Shown one piece after another: positions 45,251 to 54,123 of a stretch of 54,284 nucleotides of DNA; within the stretch, counting starts at the first letter, position 1; every line of letters starts with the position of its first letter. Location of the stretch: positions 1 through 54,284 of the forward strand of contig DURL01000162.1 in assembly GCA_012837345.1 (NCBI GenBank), given 5' to 3'. The notes under the pieces were generated by a model. That model did not search any database. It was given only the letters and a program-made list of their open reading frames with translations, and was not told the origin of the DNA. Position numbers and translations under genes: made by a program. This stretch comes from Bacteroidales bacterium (lineage in GTDB: Bacteria; Bacteroidota; Bacteroidia; Bacteroidales; Dysgonomonadaceae).

Positions 45251-46447
45251 ATGCCGGAAATTTCTCAGCGGGGTTTTGAGATGCCCGCTTCACCCATACG
45301 CAAGCTTGCACCCCTCTCCGATGCCGCCAAGGCACGGGGTACCAAAGTATATCACCTCAACATTGGCCAACCCGATCTGCCTTCACCACGGGCAGCACTC
45401 GAAGCCATTCGCAACATCGATCGCACCACGCTGGAATACAGTCCCAGCGACGGTTACCGTTTCTACCGTGAGAATCTGACGGCATATTACAGGAAGTACG
45501 ACATTGAGCTGAAACCGGAAGAGATCATAGTCACGGCGGGTGGATCGGAAGCAGTGCTCTATGCCTTTATGGCCTGCCTCAATCCGGGTGATGAGATCAT
45601 CGTGCCCGAGCCGGCCTATGCCAACTACATGGCTTTTGCCATCTCAGCAGGTGCGGTGATCCGTACCCTGCCCTCCACCATCGAGTCCGGCTTCGCCTTG
45701 CCTCATATTGATGATTTTGAGCAGCTGATCAACGAGCGTACCAAGGGGATCCTGATCTGCAACCCCAACAACCCCACCGGTTATGTCTATACGCCACAGG
45801 AGATGGAGCAGATCCGGCTACTGGTACTGAAGTACAATCTTTACCTCTTCTCCGACGAGGTGTACCGGGAGTTCATCTACAATGATACCCCCTACATCTC
45901 CGCCTGCCACCTGAAAGATGTGGAGGAGCACGTGGTGCTGATCGATTCTGTCTCGAAGCGATACAGCGAGTGCGGTATCCGCATCGGAGCACTGATCACC
46001 AGAAACCGGAAGGTACACGACACCGTGATGAAGTTCTGCCAGGCGCGACTCAGTCCCCCGCTCATCGGCCAGATTGCCGCCAACGCTTCGCTGCAGGAGA
46101 ACGGCAGCTATATGCAACACAATTTCGACGAGTATAAGAGCCGTCGTGACTTCCTGATTGAACGGCTCAACCGTATACCGGGCGTCTACTCTCCCATGCC
46201 GCAGGGGGCCTTCTACACGCTGGCACGACTGCCTATCGACGATGCCGATCGTTTCTGCTCCTGGTGTCTCTCCGATTTCTCATTCGAGGGACAGACCATC
46301 TTCATGGCTCCCGCCACCGGCTTTTATGTCACTGCCGGGCTGGGCAAGAACGAGGTGCGCATCGCCTACGTGCTCAACAAAAGTGACCTTGAGAAGGCGT
46401 TAGTCGTGCTGGAGAAAGCGCTTGAAGCATACCCAGGCAGAAGATAA
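45251..46447 (+). CDS. PLP-dependent aminotransferase, class I/II
   Basis: 398 residues from the ATG at 45251. Fold type I aminotransferase: 'VYHLNIGQPDLPSP' at the N-terminus, 'VTAGGSEAVLYAFMACLNPGDEI', 'ICNPNNPTGYVY', the PLP-binding Lys236 in 'SVSKRYSECGIRIG' and 'FYTLARLP'. It is close to the aspartate/aromatic group; the amino acid used cannot be told. It is 9 bases upstream of the LolC/E-like permease. Confidence 0.88.
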   Translation: MPEISQRGFEMPASPIRKLAPLSDAAKARGTKVYHLNIGQPDLPSPRAALEAIRNIDRTTLEYSPSDGYRFYRENLTAYYRKYDIELKPEEIIVTAGGSEAVLYAFMACLNPGDEIIVPEPAYANYMAFAISAGAVIRTLPSTIESGFALPHIDDFEQLINERTKGILICNPNNPTGYVYTPQEMEQIRLLVLKYNLYLFSDEVYREFIYNDTPYISACHLKDVEEHVVLIDSVSKRYSECGIRIGALITRNRKVHDTVMKFCQARLSPPLIGQIAANASLQENGSYMQHNFDEYKSRRDFLIERLNRIPGVYSPMPQGAFYTLARLPIDDADRFCSWCLSDFSFEGQTIFMAPATGFYVTAGLGKNEVRIAYVLNKSDLEKALVVLEKALEAYPGRR

Positions 46448-46456
46448 CAAGGAATA

Positions 46457-47704
46457 ATGAGTACAGAACTGTTCATAGCCAGGCGTATTTACCGGGGAGA
46501 CAAACAGAACGATAAGCGTGTCTCCTCACCCGCCATACGGATTGCCATCACCGGCATCGCACTGGGATTGGCAGTGATGCTCGTGGCAGTCTGCATCATC
46601 GTCGGCTTTAAAAAGGAGGTGCGTGCCAAGGTGGTGGGCTTCGGTTCTCATATCCAGGTCACCGCTTTCGACAGCAACAACTCCTACGAGCAGACCCCCA
46701 TCGCTTTCTCCGACACACTGGCATCAATCCTCACCTCCAACAATGCCATCAGCCATATCCAGGAGTACATCACCAAGCCGGGTATCATCAAGACCGACGA
46801 TGATTTCATGGGTGTGGTGCTTAAGGGCGTTACGGAACGGTACGACTGGGCGTTTTTCCGCAAGAACATGGTGGAGGGTGAGGTGATACAACCGGGTGAC
46901 ACCACCACCGGCAACCGGGCCATCCTCTCCCGCGAGATCGCAGACAAGCTGCAACTGAAGATGGGTGACAGCTTCACCTGCTATTTCGTGCAGGAGCCGG
47001 TGCGTGCCCGCCGTTTCACCATCGCCGGCATCTACGAGACCAACTTCGAAGAGTATGACAAGCTCTATGTGATCACCGAAAAAGAGGTGCTGGCCTCCCT
47101 CAACGGCTGGGAAAAGGATATGGTGAGCGGCATCGAGCTGCTGGTGAAGGATTATGACAACCTGGACCGGACGACGCAGGATCTCTTCTTCACACTCGCT
47201 TCGCACAGCGACCGCTTCGGCAACAACCTCTACACCCGTTCCATCAAGGATATCAACCCCATGATCTTCAACTGGCTCAACCTGCTCGACATGAACGTCT
47301 GGGTGATCATCATCCTGATGCTGGTGGTCTCCGGCTTCACCATGATCTCCGGTCTGCTGATCATCATCCTGGAACGAACCAACATGATCGGCATGCTCAA
47401 GTCGATGGGTGCCCGCGACTTCAGCATCCGCAAGGTGTTCCTCTATCTCTCCGCCTTCCTGATCGGCCAGGGTATGTTGTGGGGCAATGTGATCGCACTG
47501 CTCTTCTGCTTTCTTCAGGACCGCTTTCAATTGCTGAAGCTCGATCCCGCCACCTATTACCTCTCCTCGGTGCCGGTGGATCTCAACCTGCTCTATATCC
47601 TGCTGCTCAATGCCGGCACGCTGCTGGTCACCCTGCTGATGATGGTGGGTCCCTCCTACCTGGTAGCCCGCATCACCCCTGCCCGTTCGATCCGTTTTGA
47701 ATAG
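46457..47704 (+). CDS. ABC transporter permease, LolC/LolE-like (FtsX family)
   Basis: 415 residues. An N-terminal helix (about 27-52), a large periplasmic domain (about 55-270) and three C-terminal helices (about 278-300, 325-355, 375-400) give the MacB/FtsX layout. 'ITGIALGLAVMLVAVCIIVGFKKEV' and 'ERTNMIGMLKSMGARDFSIRKVFL' are typical for LolC/LolE, which extract lipoproteins from the inner membrane. No ATPase gene (lolD) is adjacent, so it would be supplied in trans. Confidence 0.88.
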   Translation: MSTELFIARRIYRGDKQNDKRVSSPAIRIAITGIALGLAVMLVAVCIIVGFKKEVRAKVVGFGSHIQVTAFDSNNSYEQTPIAFSDTLASILTSNNAISHIQEYITKPGIIKTDDDFMGVVLKGVTERYDWAFFRKNMVEGEVIQPGDTTTGNRAILSREIADKLQLKMGDSFTCYFVQEPVRARRFTIAGIYETNFEEYDKLYVITEKEVLASLNGWEKDMVSGIELLVKDYDNLDRTTQDLFFTLASHSDRFGNNLYTRSIKDINPMIFNWLNLLDMNVWVIIILMLVVSGFTMISGLLIIILERTNMIGMLKSMGARDFSIRKVFLYLSAFLIGQGMLWGNVIALLFCFLQDRFQLLKLDPATYYLSSVPVDLNLLYILLLNAGTLLVTLLMMVGPSYLVARITPARSIRFE

Positions 47705-47756
47705 AGATCCAAAAAAGTATGTTTCTTCTCCCGCCTGTTGACTGAAAAATATTGGT

Positions 47757-47764
47757 TATATTTG
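47757..47764 (+). promoter_or_regulatory. -7 box for sbcDC
   Basis: TATATTTG, with GTTG ending at 47740 (16-base spacer), 16 bases before the sbcD ATG. Confidence 0.55.
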
Positions 47765-47780
47765 ACAGCAAAAAGAGGGT

Positions 47781-49001
47781 ATGCGCATATTACACACTGC
47801 CGACTGGCATCTGGGCAAACGGCTCGATGATTTCCCGCGGCTGGAAGAGCAACGGGAGGTGATGGAGGAGATCTGCGAGATTGCGGAGCAGGAAGCAGCC
47901 GACGTAGTACTGGTGGCGGGCGACCTGTTCGACACCTTCAATCCCCCGACCGAGGCGGTCGACCTGTTGTACAGGACATTGAAGCGGCTCTCAGCAGAAG
48001 GGCGTCGTCCTGTGATCGCCATCGCCGGCAACCACGACTCACCCGATCGTATCGAGGCAGCCGACCCGTTAGCGCGGGAGTGTGGCATCCTCTTTGCCGG
48101 TTATCCCCATACGGAGATACCTCCCTATCTGCTTGAGTCGGGATTAAGGGTACTTAAAAGCGAAAAGGGGTTTCTTGAGCTCCTGCTGCCGGGTTCATCC
48201 TTTCCGTTACGCATCCTTTTCACCCCCTATGCCAATGAGTACCGCCTCAAAACCTTTCTCGGTCTGGAGGAGAGCGAAAAGGAGCTACGGTCGATTCTGC
48301 AGGAGCGGTGGCAGCATCTGGCAGACAGTTATTGTGACCAACAGGGAGTCAATATCCTCCTGTCGCATCTCTTCGTGGTAAGGAGAGGTGACACTCTTCC
48401 CGAGGAGCCGGAGGAGGAGAAGCCGATCCTGCAGGTAGGCGGTGCCCAGGCGATCTTTACCGAGAATATCCCGTCACAGATACAATACACCGCGCTGGGA
48501 CATCTCCACCGCATGCACTTCGTGGAGAAAGGGCCGTCGCCAGTCTGCTACAGCGGGAGCCCCCTCTCCTATAGCTTTGCCGAAGCAGGTCAGCAGAAAC
48601 AGCTGCTGATGATCGACCTGGAGCCTGGCGTGGCAGCCGTTGTGCGGGAGCTGCCCCTTACCCGTTCGAAGATGCTCCTGCGAAAAAGGGCAGAGGGTAT
48701 TGATGAGGCACTTCAGTGGCTCAGCGAGAACAGGGATGCGTTGGTGGAGCTGACCATCGTCACCGACAGCTTTCTCACCGCCATGGAACGGAGAGCCCTA
48801 ATGGCTGCTCACCCCGGCATCGTGAGCATCATTCCCGAGGTGACAGATGCGGAGAAGCTGACGGAAAGCGGACAGAAGCAGATAGACCTGACGAAGGGCA
48901 TGGAAGCGCTGTTCCGCGATTATTTCCGACATGAGAAGGGGCAGGAGCCCAATGATGAGATCATGCAATTGTTTCACGAAATAGTGGCAGAAGAGGAATG
49001 A
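47781..49001 (+). CDS. sbcD: Exonuclease subunit SbcD (Mre11 type)
   Basis: 406 residues. Metallophosphoesterase nuclease that with SbcC cuts hairpins and DNA ends. 'ILHTADWHLGKRL' (metal D and H), 'VLVAGDLFDTFNPP', 'VIAIAGNHDSPDR', 'ILLSHLFV' and 'YTALGHLHRMH' are the five phosphoesterase motifs. The stop overlaps the sbcC ATG by 4 bases (ATGA). Confidence 0.95.
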   Translation: MRILHTADWHLGKRLDDFPRLEEQREVMEEICEIAEQEAADVVLVAGDLFDTFNPPTEAVDLLYRTLKRLSAEGRRPVIAIAGNHDSPDRIEAADPLARECGILFAGYPHTEIPPYLLESGLRVLKSEKGFLELLLPGSSFPLRILFTPYANEYRLKTFLGLEESEKELRSILQERWQHLADSYCDQQGVNILLSHLFVVRRGDTLPEEPEEEKPILQVGGAQAIFTENIPSQIQYTALGHLHRMHFVEKGPSPVCYSGSPLSYSFAEAGQQKQLLMIDLEPGVAAVVRELPLTRSKMLLRKRAEGIDEALQWLSENRDALVELTIVTDSFLTAMERRALMAAHPGIVSIIPEVTDAEKLTESGQKQIDLTKGMEALFRDYFRHEKGQEPNDEIMQLFHEIVAEEE

Positions 49002-52000
49002 TACCGATACAACTTACCCTGCAGGGGCTATACTCCTACCAGGCAAAACAGACCATCGACTTCACCCGGCTCACCTCTGCCGGCCTGTTCGGCATCTTCG
49101 GCATGGTGGGCAGCGGCAAGTCATCGATCCTGGAGGCGATCACCTTCGCCCTCTATGGCCGTACCGACCGCCTCAACCTCTCAGGTGACAACCGTAACTA
49201 CAATATGATGAACCTGAAATCGAAGGAGCTGCTGATCGATTTCATCTTCGAGGCAGGCAGCGAGCGGACACTCTACCGCACCATCGTGAAGGGAAGGCGC
49301 AACAGCAAACGGTTCGAGGAGGTGAAGACGCTCGATCGCACAGCCTACAGGAGGGTTGACAACGAGTGGATACCGATTGAACAGGAGGCTCTGCAGGATG
49401 CCATCGGGCTGAGCTACGAGAACTTCAAACGCACCATCATCATCCCGCAGGGGCAGTTTCAGGAGTTCCTGCAGCTGGGCAACAAAGACCGCACCCAGAT
49501 GCTGAAGGAGCTGTTCAACCTGGAGAAATTTGAGTTTTTCTACAAGGTGGTCTCGCTTGAGTCGAAGAACAACGAACAGAAGCACCAGCTGGAGGGACAG
49601 TTGCAGCAACTGGGCAACATCGATGAGGGGCAGATTGAAAAGTACCAGGCTGAACTACAGGAGCTGGAACAGACCATCACAGCGCAGAAGAAAATGCTGG
49701 AGGAGCAGCTGCAAAATGAGGAGCAGCAACGTTACTTGCAGGAGTTGGTTCGCAAAAGGGGTGATGCAGAGAAAGTGGTTAGGGAGCTGGCACAACAGGA
49801 GCCAGCCTGGCGTGCCCTCGAAAAGAGGCTAGCCCGCTATGAACTGTGCCACTACCGGTTCAAGCAGCGGCTTGAACTGTTGGAGGAGAGAGGCAGGGAA
49901 AAAGAGAAGAGAAGCATTCACATTGAGCATGACAGGAACCGTCTGATAGCAGTGGAGACAGCAATCGAAGAGATCGGGAATCTGCTGGCACGTATCAAAC
50001 CGGCATACGACAAACGGGATGAGCTGCAAAAAAGGGCCGCAGACCTCTCCCGACTGCTCAGGATGAAAACAGCTGCGGCAGTGATTGAAAAAGAGAAACA
50101 ACGTCTTCTTTCAGGCAGTGAGATACTGGAGAAAGTGACGAAACGGGCAGATGATCTCAAAGTGGAGAAGCAGCACCTGGAGGAACATATCAAGACACTG
50201 CGCAGCAGCATGCCTGATCTGACAATGCTCTCGGCCATCAGAAGCTGGTACGACGAAAAAAGAAATTTGGAGAACCAACAGGGAGAGGTTCAAAAAGAGA
50301 TAAACAGATATGCAAATCAGGTTGAGGAGGTGAAAAGGGAACAGTCACAACTCCTCACCAACGGGCTGTTTGAGAAACTGCCACACGATAGCGGTTATGC
50401 TGCAATGGAGGATTGCCTGGAGCAGGATGCCGAGAGGGTAAAAGCAGCACAACTCAAACTGCAGGTTGAGGAGCATCATCTGCTGGTGAAAGAGCAACTG
50501 AAAAGATATGCCCGGGAGCTCGAAGAGGGTCACCCCTGCCCCCTCTGCGGATCCACAAACCATCCGGAGATCTATCGGAGTGACGATCAGGGTAAACAGC
50601 TGCAACGCATCGCTGATGAGAAGAACAGGCTTGAACAGCAACTCAATCACCTTGCATCGCTCAGCAAGCAGGTGACGCTGCTCAGGAGCAGGCAGGAGCA
50701 GGCCGGGGAGCACCGCGATGAGTGGTGCGGGAAGGGCAAAAAGCTGCAACAAAAGATCACGGATCATATGGGGCGGTTTCACTGGGATAAGTACCATGAG
50801 GAAGAGGAGCTGAACAATGCCTTCCTGGAGGTGAAGAAGATAGAGGAAGCGACAAGCAGGCAGGAGGAGGCTCTCTCACAAACAACCTCTCAGCTGGAGC
50901 AGGAGGAGAGCAACAGGGAGCGCTACCGCTCGGCACTGGAGCAGATTCGCAACGGGCTCACGGTGCAGGAGACCACGCTTACCACCCTGCGTGAACAGCT
51001 CGAAATCATCCATCCGGACGAGTACAGGGAAGCAGGCTTGGAGGAGATCGAAAAAGAGCGGCAGCAGCTGTTGCAGGAACAGCAGCAGTTGGTGGAGGAG
51101 TATGAGGAGAAGAGCGATCTGTTGCAGAAACAGACTCGGGAGAAAGATGCACTGAGCAGTGCGCTGCAGATCAACAACAGAGAGCTGGTGCAGGAGCAGA
51201 CAGCCATCGAGAGCCTTCAGCAACAGATCGACGAGGAGCTGGCAAAAACATCATTCAAGGATCTCGGAGAGGTCCGAGCGATCCTCTCCGAAGCAATGGA
51301 ACCGGAAACAGAAAAGATGAAACTGACCGCTTTCAATGACCAACTGCTGCGAAGCAGATCCACCTACGATCAGTTGCAGAAAGAGATCGGAGGAAGAAGA
51401 TACGATGCAGAGGCACACGGGAAGCTGTTGGGTGAAATCAACACGCTCAGGGAAAAGGAGAAGAAAATAACGGAGCAACAGATTGAGATGAGATTGCTGC
51501 TCAAGCAGCTTATGGAGGATCTGCAAAGCATGGCCACGCTGAAAGAGGCGCTGGAGAAAGTGGAGGCAAGGGGTGAGAACATACGAACCATGAAGTCGCT
51601 CTTCAAGGCGAGCGGCTTTGTAAACTGGATATCAACTGTCTACCTTCATAACCTCTGCAATGCGGCCAACGACCGCTTCTTCCGGCTCACACGTCAGAAG
51701 CTGAGCCTTGAGATCACTCCCGACAACAACTTCCAGGTGCGTGACTTCATGAACGAAGGAAAGGTGAGGAGCGTAAAGACCCTCTCCGGCGGTCAGACCT
51801 TCCAGGCATCGCTCTCACTGGCGCTGGCACTGGCCGACAACATTCAGCAGATCACCTGTTCCAGCCAGAACTTCTTCTTCCTCGATGAGGGGTTTGGATC
51901 GCTCGACAAGGAGTCGCTCGACATTGTGTTCGACACGCTGAAGACACTACGCAGGGAGAACCGCATCGTGGGGGTGATCTCTCACGTGGAGGAGATGCAG

Positions 52001-52078
52001 CAGGAGATCGAAGCACACCTGCGCATCGAGAACCACCCGGAGCGGGGCAGCCTTATCTGCCGCAGCTGGGAGGAGTAG
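48998..52078 (+). CDS. sbcC: Exonuclease subunit SbcC (Rad50 type)
   Basis: 1026 residues. SMC-like ATPase partner of SbcD. Walker A 'GMVGSGKSSILEAITF' at about residue 35; two long coiled coils (about 170-490 and 540-850) rich in Glu, Gln, Lys and Leu; the zinc hook CPLC in 'GHPCPLCGSTNHPE' at about 513-516; signature 'VKTLSGGQTFQASLSLALAL' and Walker B 'FFFLDEGFGSLD' near the C-terminus. All parts are intact. Confidence 0.95.
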   Translation: MIPIQLTLQGLYSYQAKQTIDFTRLTSAGLFGIFGMVGSGKSSILEAITFALYGRTDRLNLSGDNRNYNMMNLKSKELLIDFIFEAGSERTLYRTIVKGRRNSKRFEEVKTLDRTAYRRVDNEWIPIEQEALQDAIGLSYENFKRTIIIPQGQFQEFLQLGNKDRTQMLKELFNLEKFEFFYKVVSLESKNNEQKHQLEGQLQQLGNIDEGQIEKYQAELQELEQTITAQKKMLEEQLQNEEQQRYLQELVRKRGDAEKVVRELAQQEPAWRALEKRLARYELCHYRFKQRLELLEERGREKEKRSIHIEHDRNRLIAVETAIEEIGNLLARIKPAYDKRDELQKRAADLSRLLRMKTAAAVIEKEKQRLLSGSEILEKVTKRADDLKVEKQHLEEHIKTLRSSMPDLTMLSAIRSWYDEKRNLENQQGEVQKEINRYANQVEEVKREQSQLLTNGLFEKLPHDSGYAAMEDCLEQDAERVKAAQLKLQVEEHHLLVKEQLKRYARELEEGHPCPLCGSTNHPEIYRSDDQGKQLQRIADEKNRLEQQLNHLASLSKQVTLLRSRQEQAGEHRDEWCGKGKKLQQKITDHMGRFHWDKYHEEEELNNAFLEVKKIEEATSRQEEALSQTTSQLEQEESNRERYRSALEQIRNGLTVQETTLTTLREQLEIIHPDEYREAGLEEIEKERQQLLQEQQQLVEEYEEKSDLLQKQTREKDALSSALQINNRELVQEQTAIESLQQQIDEELAKTSFKDLGEVRAILSEAMEPETEKMKLTAFNDQLLRSRSTYDQLQKEIGGRRYDAEAHGKLLGEINTLREKEKKITEQQIEMRLLLKQLMEDLQSMATLKEALEKVEARGENIRTMKSLFKASGFVNWISTVYLHNLCNAANDRFFRLTRQKLSLEITPDNNFQVRDFMNEGKVRSVKTLSGGQTFQASLSLALALADNIQQITCSSQNFFFLDEGFGSLDKESLDIVFDTLKTLRRENRIVGVISHVEEMQQEIEAHLRIENHPERGSLICRSWEE

Positions 52079-52129
52079 TCTCATCGCACAAAAAACGCAA
52101 TCGAGCAACAGATCTATAAAAAGAAAAAG

Positions 52130-52477
52130 ATGAATATCAACTGGATCATACTGATTATTGGCGGACTGTTTGAGGCGCTGTTTGCCCTGAGCCTGGGAAA
52201 AATGCAGCACTCCTCAGGAAGGGAGTTATTCTTCTGGCTCCTCAGCTTTATCCTGTCGGTAAGCCTGAGCATGTTTCTGCTTTTTAAATCAATGGGCGGC
52301 AGCAATCCCATCCCCACCGGTACCGCCTACGCGGTCTGGGCCGGCATCGGTGCAGCCGGGACGGTACTGCTCGGCATCCTGGTCTTCCGTGAACCGGTCA
52401 CCCTCTGGCGTCTCTTCTTCCTCACTACACTGATTTTCTCAATTGTGGGGCTACAGATCACCTCCACACACCAGTGA
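52130..52477 (+). CDS. Small multidrug resistance (SMR) family transporter
   Basis: 115 residues, four membrane helices. The conserved membrane Glu of SMR pumps is Glu15 in 'IIGGLFEALFALSLGK', and 'PTGTAYAVWAGIGAAGTVLLG' is the SMR family core. Dimeric proton-coupled exporters of this family either expel quaternary cations (EmrE) or guanidinium (Gdx/SugE). The N-terminal 'GGLFEALFALSL' looks closer to the SugE/Gdx side, but that is a weak call. It lies 51 bases after sbcC and probably shares its transcript. Confidence 0.85.
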   Translation: MNINWIILIIGGLFEALFALSLGKMQHSSGRELFFWLLSFILSVSLSMFLLFKSMGGSNPIPTGTAYAVWAGIGAAGTVLLGILVFREPVTLWRLFFLTTLIFSIVGLQITSTHQ

Positions 52478-52537
52478 CTCAATGGCCGCACCAATGCATA
52501 TCCCACCTTTCCCGCTCTGAGAGCTACTTCTGGAAAA

Positions 52538-52581
52538 TGTTCATAACCTGTTGATAATCTGTTTACAAGTTGTTCACAACA
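52538..52581. repeat. Four tandem 11-bp DnaA-box-like repeats
   Basis: TGTTCATAACC, TGTTGATAATC, TGTTTACAAGT and TGTTCACAACA follow one another exactly. On the minus strand each holds a nonamer TTRTNAACA (TTGTGAACA, TTGTAAACA, TTATCAACA, TTATGAACA), one or two bases from the DnaA box TTATCCACA. Spacing of 11 bases puts all sites on nearly the same face of the helix. They end 14 bases before the -33 element of the next promoter and are followed by AT-rich sequence. Confidence 0.55.
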
Positions 52582-52594
52582 ACAGCCAAAAATA

Positions 52595-52627
52595 TTTGCT
52601 TATTCTTAACGACTATTGTTATATTTG
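52595..52627 (+). promoter_or_regulatory. Promoter of the 52.6-53.5 kb unit
   Basis: -33 TTTG (52595-52598), a 21-base spacer and -7 TATATTTG (52620-52627) match the Bacteroidetes consensus closely. Transcription would begin near 52633 and run into the ORF-poor region. Confidence 0.65.
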
Positions 52628-52632
52628 CAAAC

Positions 52633-53525
52633 AAGGATAACGAAACAGATCTGTACAATACAGACAAGAGTTATAGGAGTTCATTGACATTTTGTACACA
52701 ACCGGAAGGATTGCATTCAGGAGAAGGCCGGACTTGTCCGATCATGCTCCGTGTGTATGGCGATAATGGCTTCCCGCTTTTTATCACATCACAGGATGAC
52801 AATTCTGCTACACGAACGTATCTGCTGCCGCTGCACATTGTGTGCCTCAGGGCAACAGTGGTTTCAACGAAAAAGCGTGACAGAGAAAAGAGACAGAAGG
52901 TAAAACGGAAATTTCATTTCTGTTGCGTCCAGATTAGACGGAGATCATATTTCGGGTTCTCGGAACTCTCACCGGAAAGATGAAGCCCGGGAAGATGAAA
53001 ATCAGGTATAAAATGGCCGTTGAAAAGTGGCAGACCGGTTTCGGGAAAAAGGATGTTCTACTACATCAGCCGTTCTCGCTCGCGGGGATTTCTGTTGGTA
53101 AGAATGTTCGGGGCTGAATACCCTTACACGTATAAACGCTTCTTGTAAGCATCGCCGGAGACAGGTTCGCCTGTGTCATGCGAAGGCAACACAAAAACGT
53201 TTGTGTATCTATTCTGCTTCACAGTTCGGAAAAAACGTATCAAACGATTGAATGTTATCGAAACGAATGATATTGTGACTTCCCTGAACAGCTTTAACAG
53301 CTTCAAACACTGTTTCAGATGTTTATCGAAGTATCTCAACTCTGAAGTATTTCGCCTGCAGCACGAAAAAGATAAACCTCCAAGTTTGTTGGCTTCAAAC
53401 TGCGTTTCTTCGGGACATGTCTCACACGGCACCGCAACAGCAGCTTACCGATGTGACCGTTTGGTACGAAACGATTTGAACTCCTACCCTAAAAGAGAAG
53501 CCCCGCATCTGCGGGGCTTTTTTTT
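52633..53525 (+). ncRNA. Putative long non-coding transcript, unknown
   Basis: About 890 bases bounded by a good promoter and a strong intrinsic terminator, with no protein I recognise. Base composition is visibly lower in GC than the neighbouring genes. Local hairpins are present: TCTGT-ACAAT-ACAGA near 52655, CGGAC-TT-GTCCG near 52730 and ACAGG-TTCG-CCTGT near 53160. I compared it by eye with RNase P RNA, tmRNA and 6S RNA and see no match. Alternatives are a decayed gene, a long leader, or part of a replication origin. Confidence 0.35.
53499..53525 (+). terminator. Strong intrinsic terminator before the ECF sigma gene
   Basis: AGCCCCGC-ATCT-GCGGGGCT followed by a run of T. On the plus strand it ends the upstream unit; the minus-strand tail is weaker, so it is mainly for plus-strand transcription. 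Confidence 0.9.
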
Positions 53526-53529
53526 GCTC

Positions 53530-54123
53530 TCAACTGAGGGTCAATATCATCTTATGATCAGCAGCCAGCCTGCGCATGTTGAGAATGGCATATCGCATAC
53601 GCCCCAGTGCCGTGTTGATGCTCACCCCTGTCAGGTCGGCAATCTCCCTGAAGCTCAAATCCGCATAGTAACGCATCTCCACCACCTCACGTTGTGTGTC
53701 GGGCAGGTGTTCCACCAGCTTATTCACATCACTATAAACCTGCCTTTTCACCCACTCACCTTCAACGGTCTCGTCGCAGAGGGAAGGGTTGTTGAGCAGA
53801 TCTATTCCGCATTCATCGTTTGAGAGGGTCTTCTCGTTTTTCTTCTGCCGGAAATAGTCGATCATCAGGTTATGAGCTATGCGCATCAGCCAGGAGCGAA
53901 AACGGCCGCTCTCGGTGTAGCGACCCTGTCGGATGGTGACAATCGCCTTACAGAAGGTTTCCTGAAAGAAATCATCCGCAAGATTTTTGTTTCGTACCGT
54001 GTAGAGGATATAACTGTAAACCACCTGCTGGTGTCTGCCCAGTAGAAGATCAAACGCTTCATCGTTGCCACCGGTATACAAAACGACCAACTCCTCATCG
54101 GTCATTGTGCTGAGAATATCCAT
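53530..54123 (-). CDS. ECF-type RNA polymerase sigma factor
   Basis: 197 residues. Sigma region 2 spans about residues 22-95 ('NKNLADDFFQETFCKAIVTIRQGRYTESGRFRSWLMRIAHNLMIDYFRQKK' in pattern) and region 4 about 130-185 ('LPDTQREVVEMRYYADLSFREIADLTGVSINTALGRMRYAI'), with no region 3, as in ECF sigma factors. It directs polymerase to a stress or envelope regulon; no anti-sigma gene follows. Upstream only an imperfect box (TTACTTTG, 54212-54219) is seen, which leaves room for another promoter type. Confidence 0.92.
   Translation of the reverse strand: MDILSTMTDEELVVLYTGGNDEAFDLLLGRHQQVVYSYILYTVRNKNLADDFFQETFCKAIVTIRQGRYTESGRFRSWLMRIAHNLMIDYFRQKKNEKTLSNDECGIDLLNNPSLCDETVEGEWVKRQVYSDVNKLVEHLPDTQREVVEMRYYADLSFREIADLTGVSINTALGRMRYAILNMRRLAADHKMILTLS

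Noticed and set aside
52570-52983. 137-codon frame in the large gap, starting with ATG
   Set aside because: Its first 20 codons lie upstream of the predicted transcription start (the -7 box is at 52620-52627), and the rest shows no family features. Only a shorter TTG-started version is conceivable.
53124-53432. 102-codon minus-strand frame in the same gap
   Set aside because: No promoter box or ribosome site in front of it and no recognisable motif; it lies opposite the predicted plus-strand transcript.
52595-53525. Gap as tmRNA, RNase P RNA or 6S RNA
   Set aside because: No CCA-ending tRNA-like end, no RNase P core sequences (such as GAGGAAAGTC) and no long 6S-type rod were seen; length is also too great.
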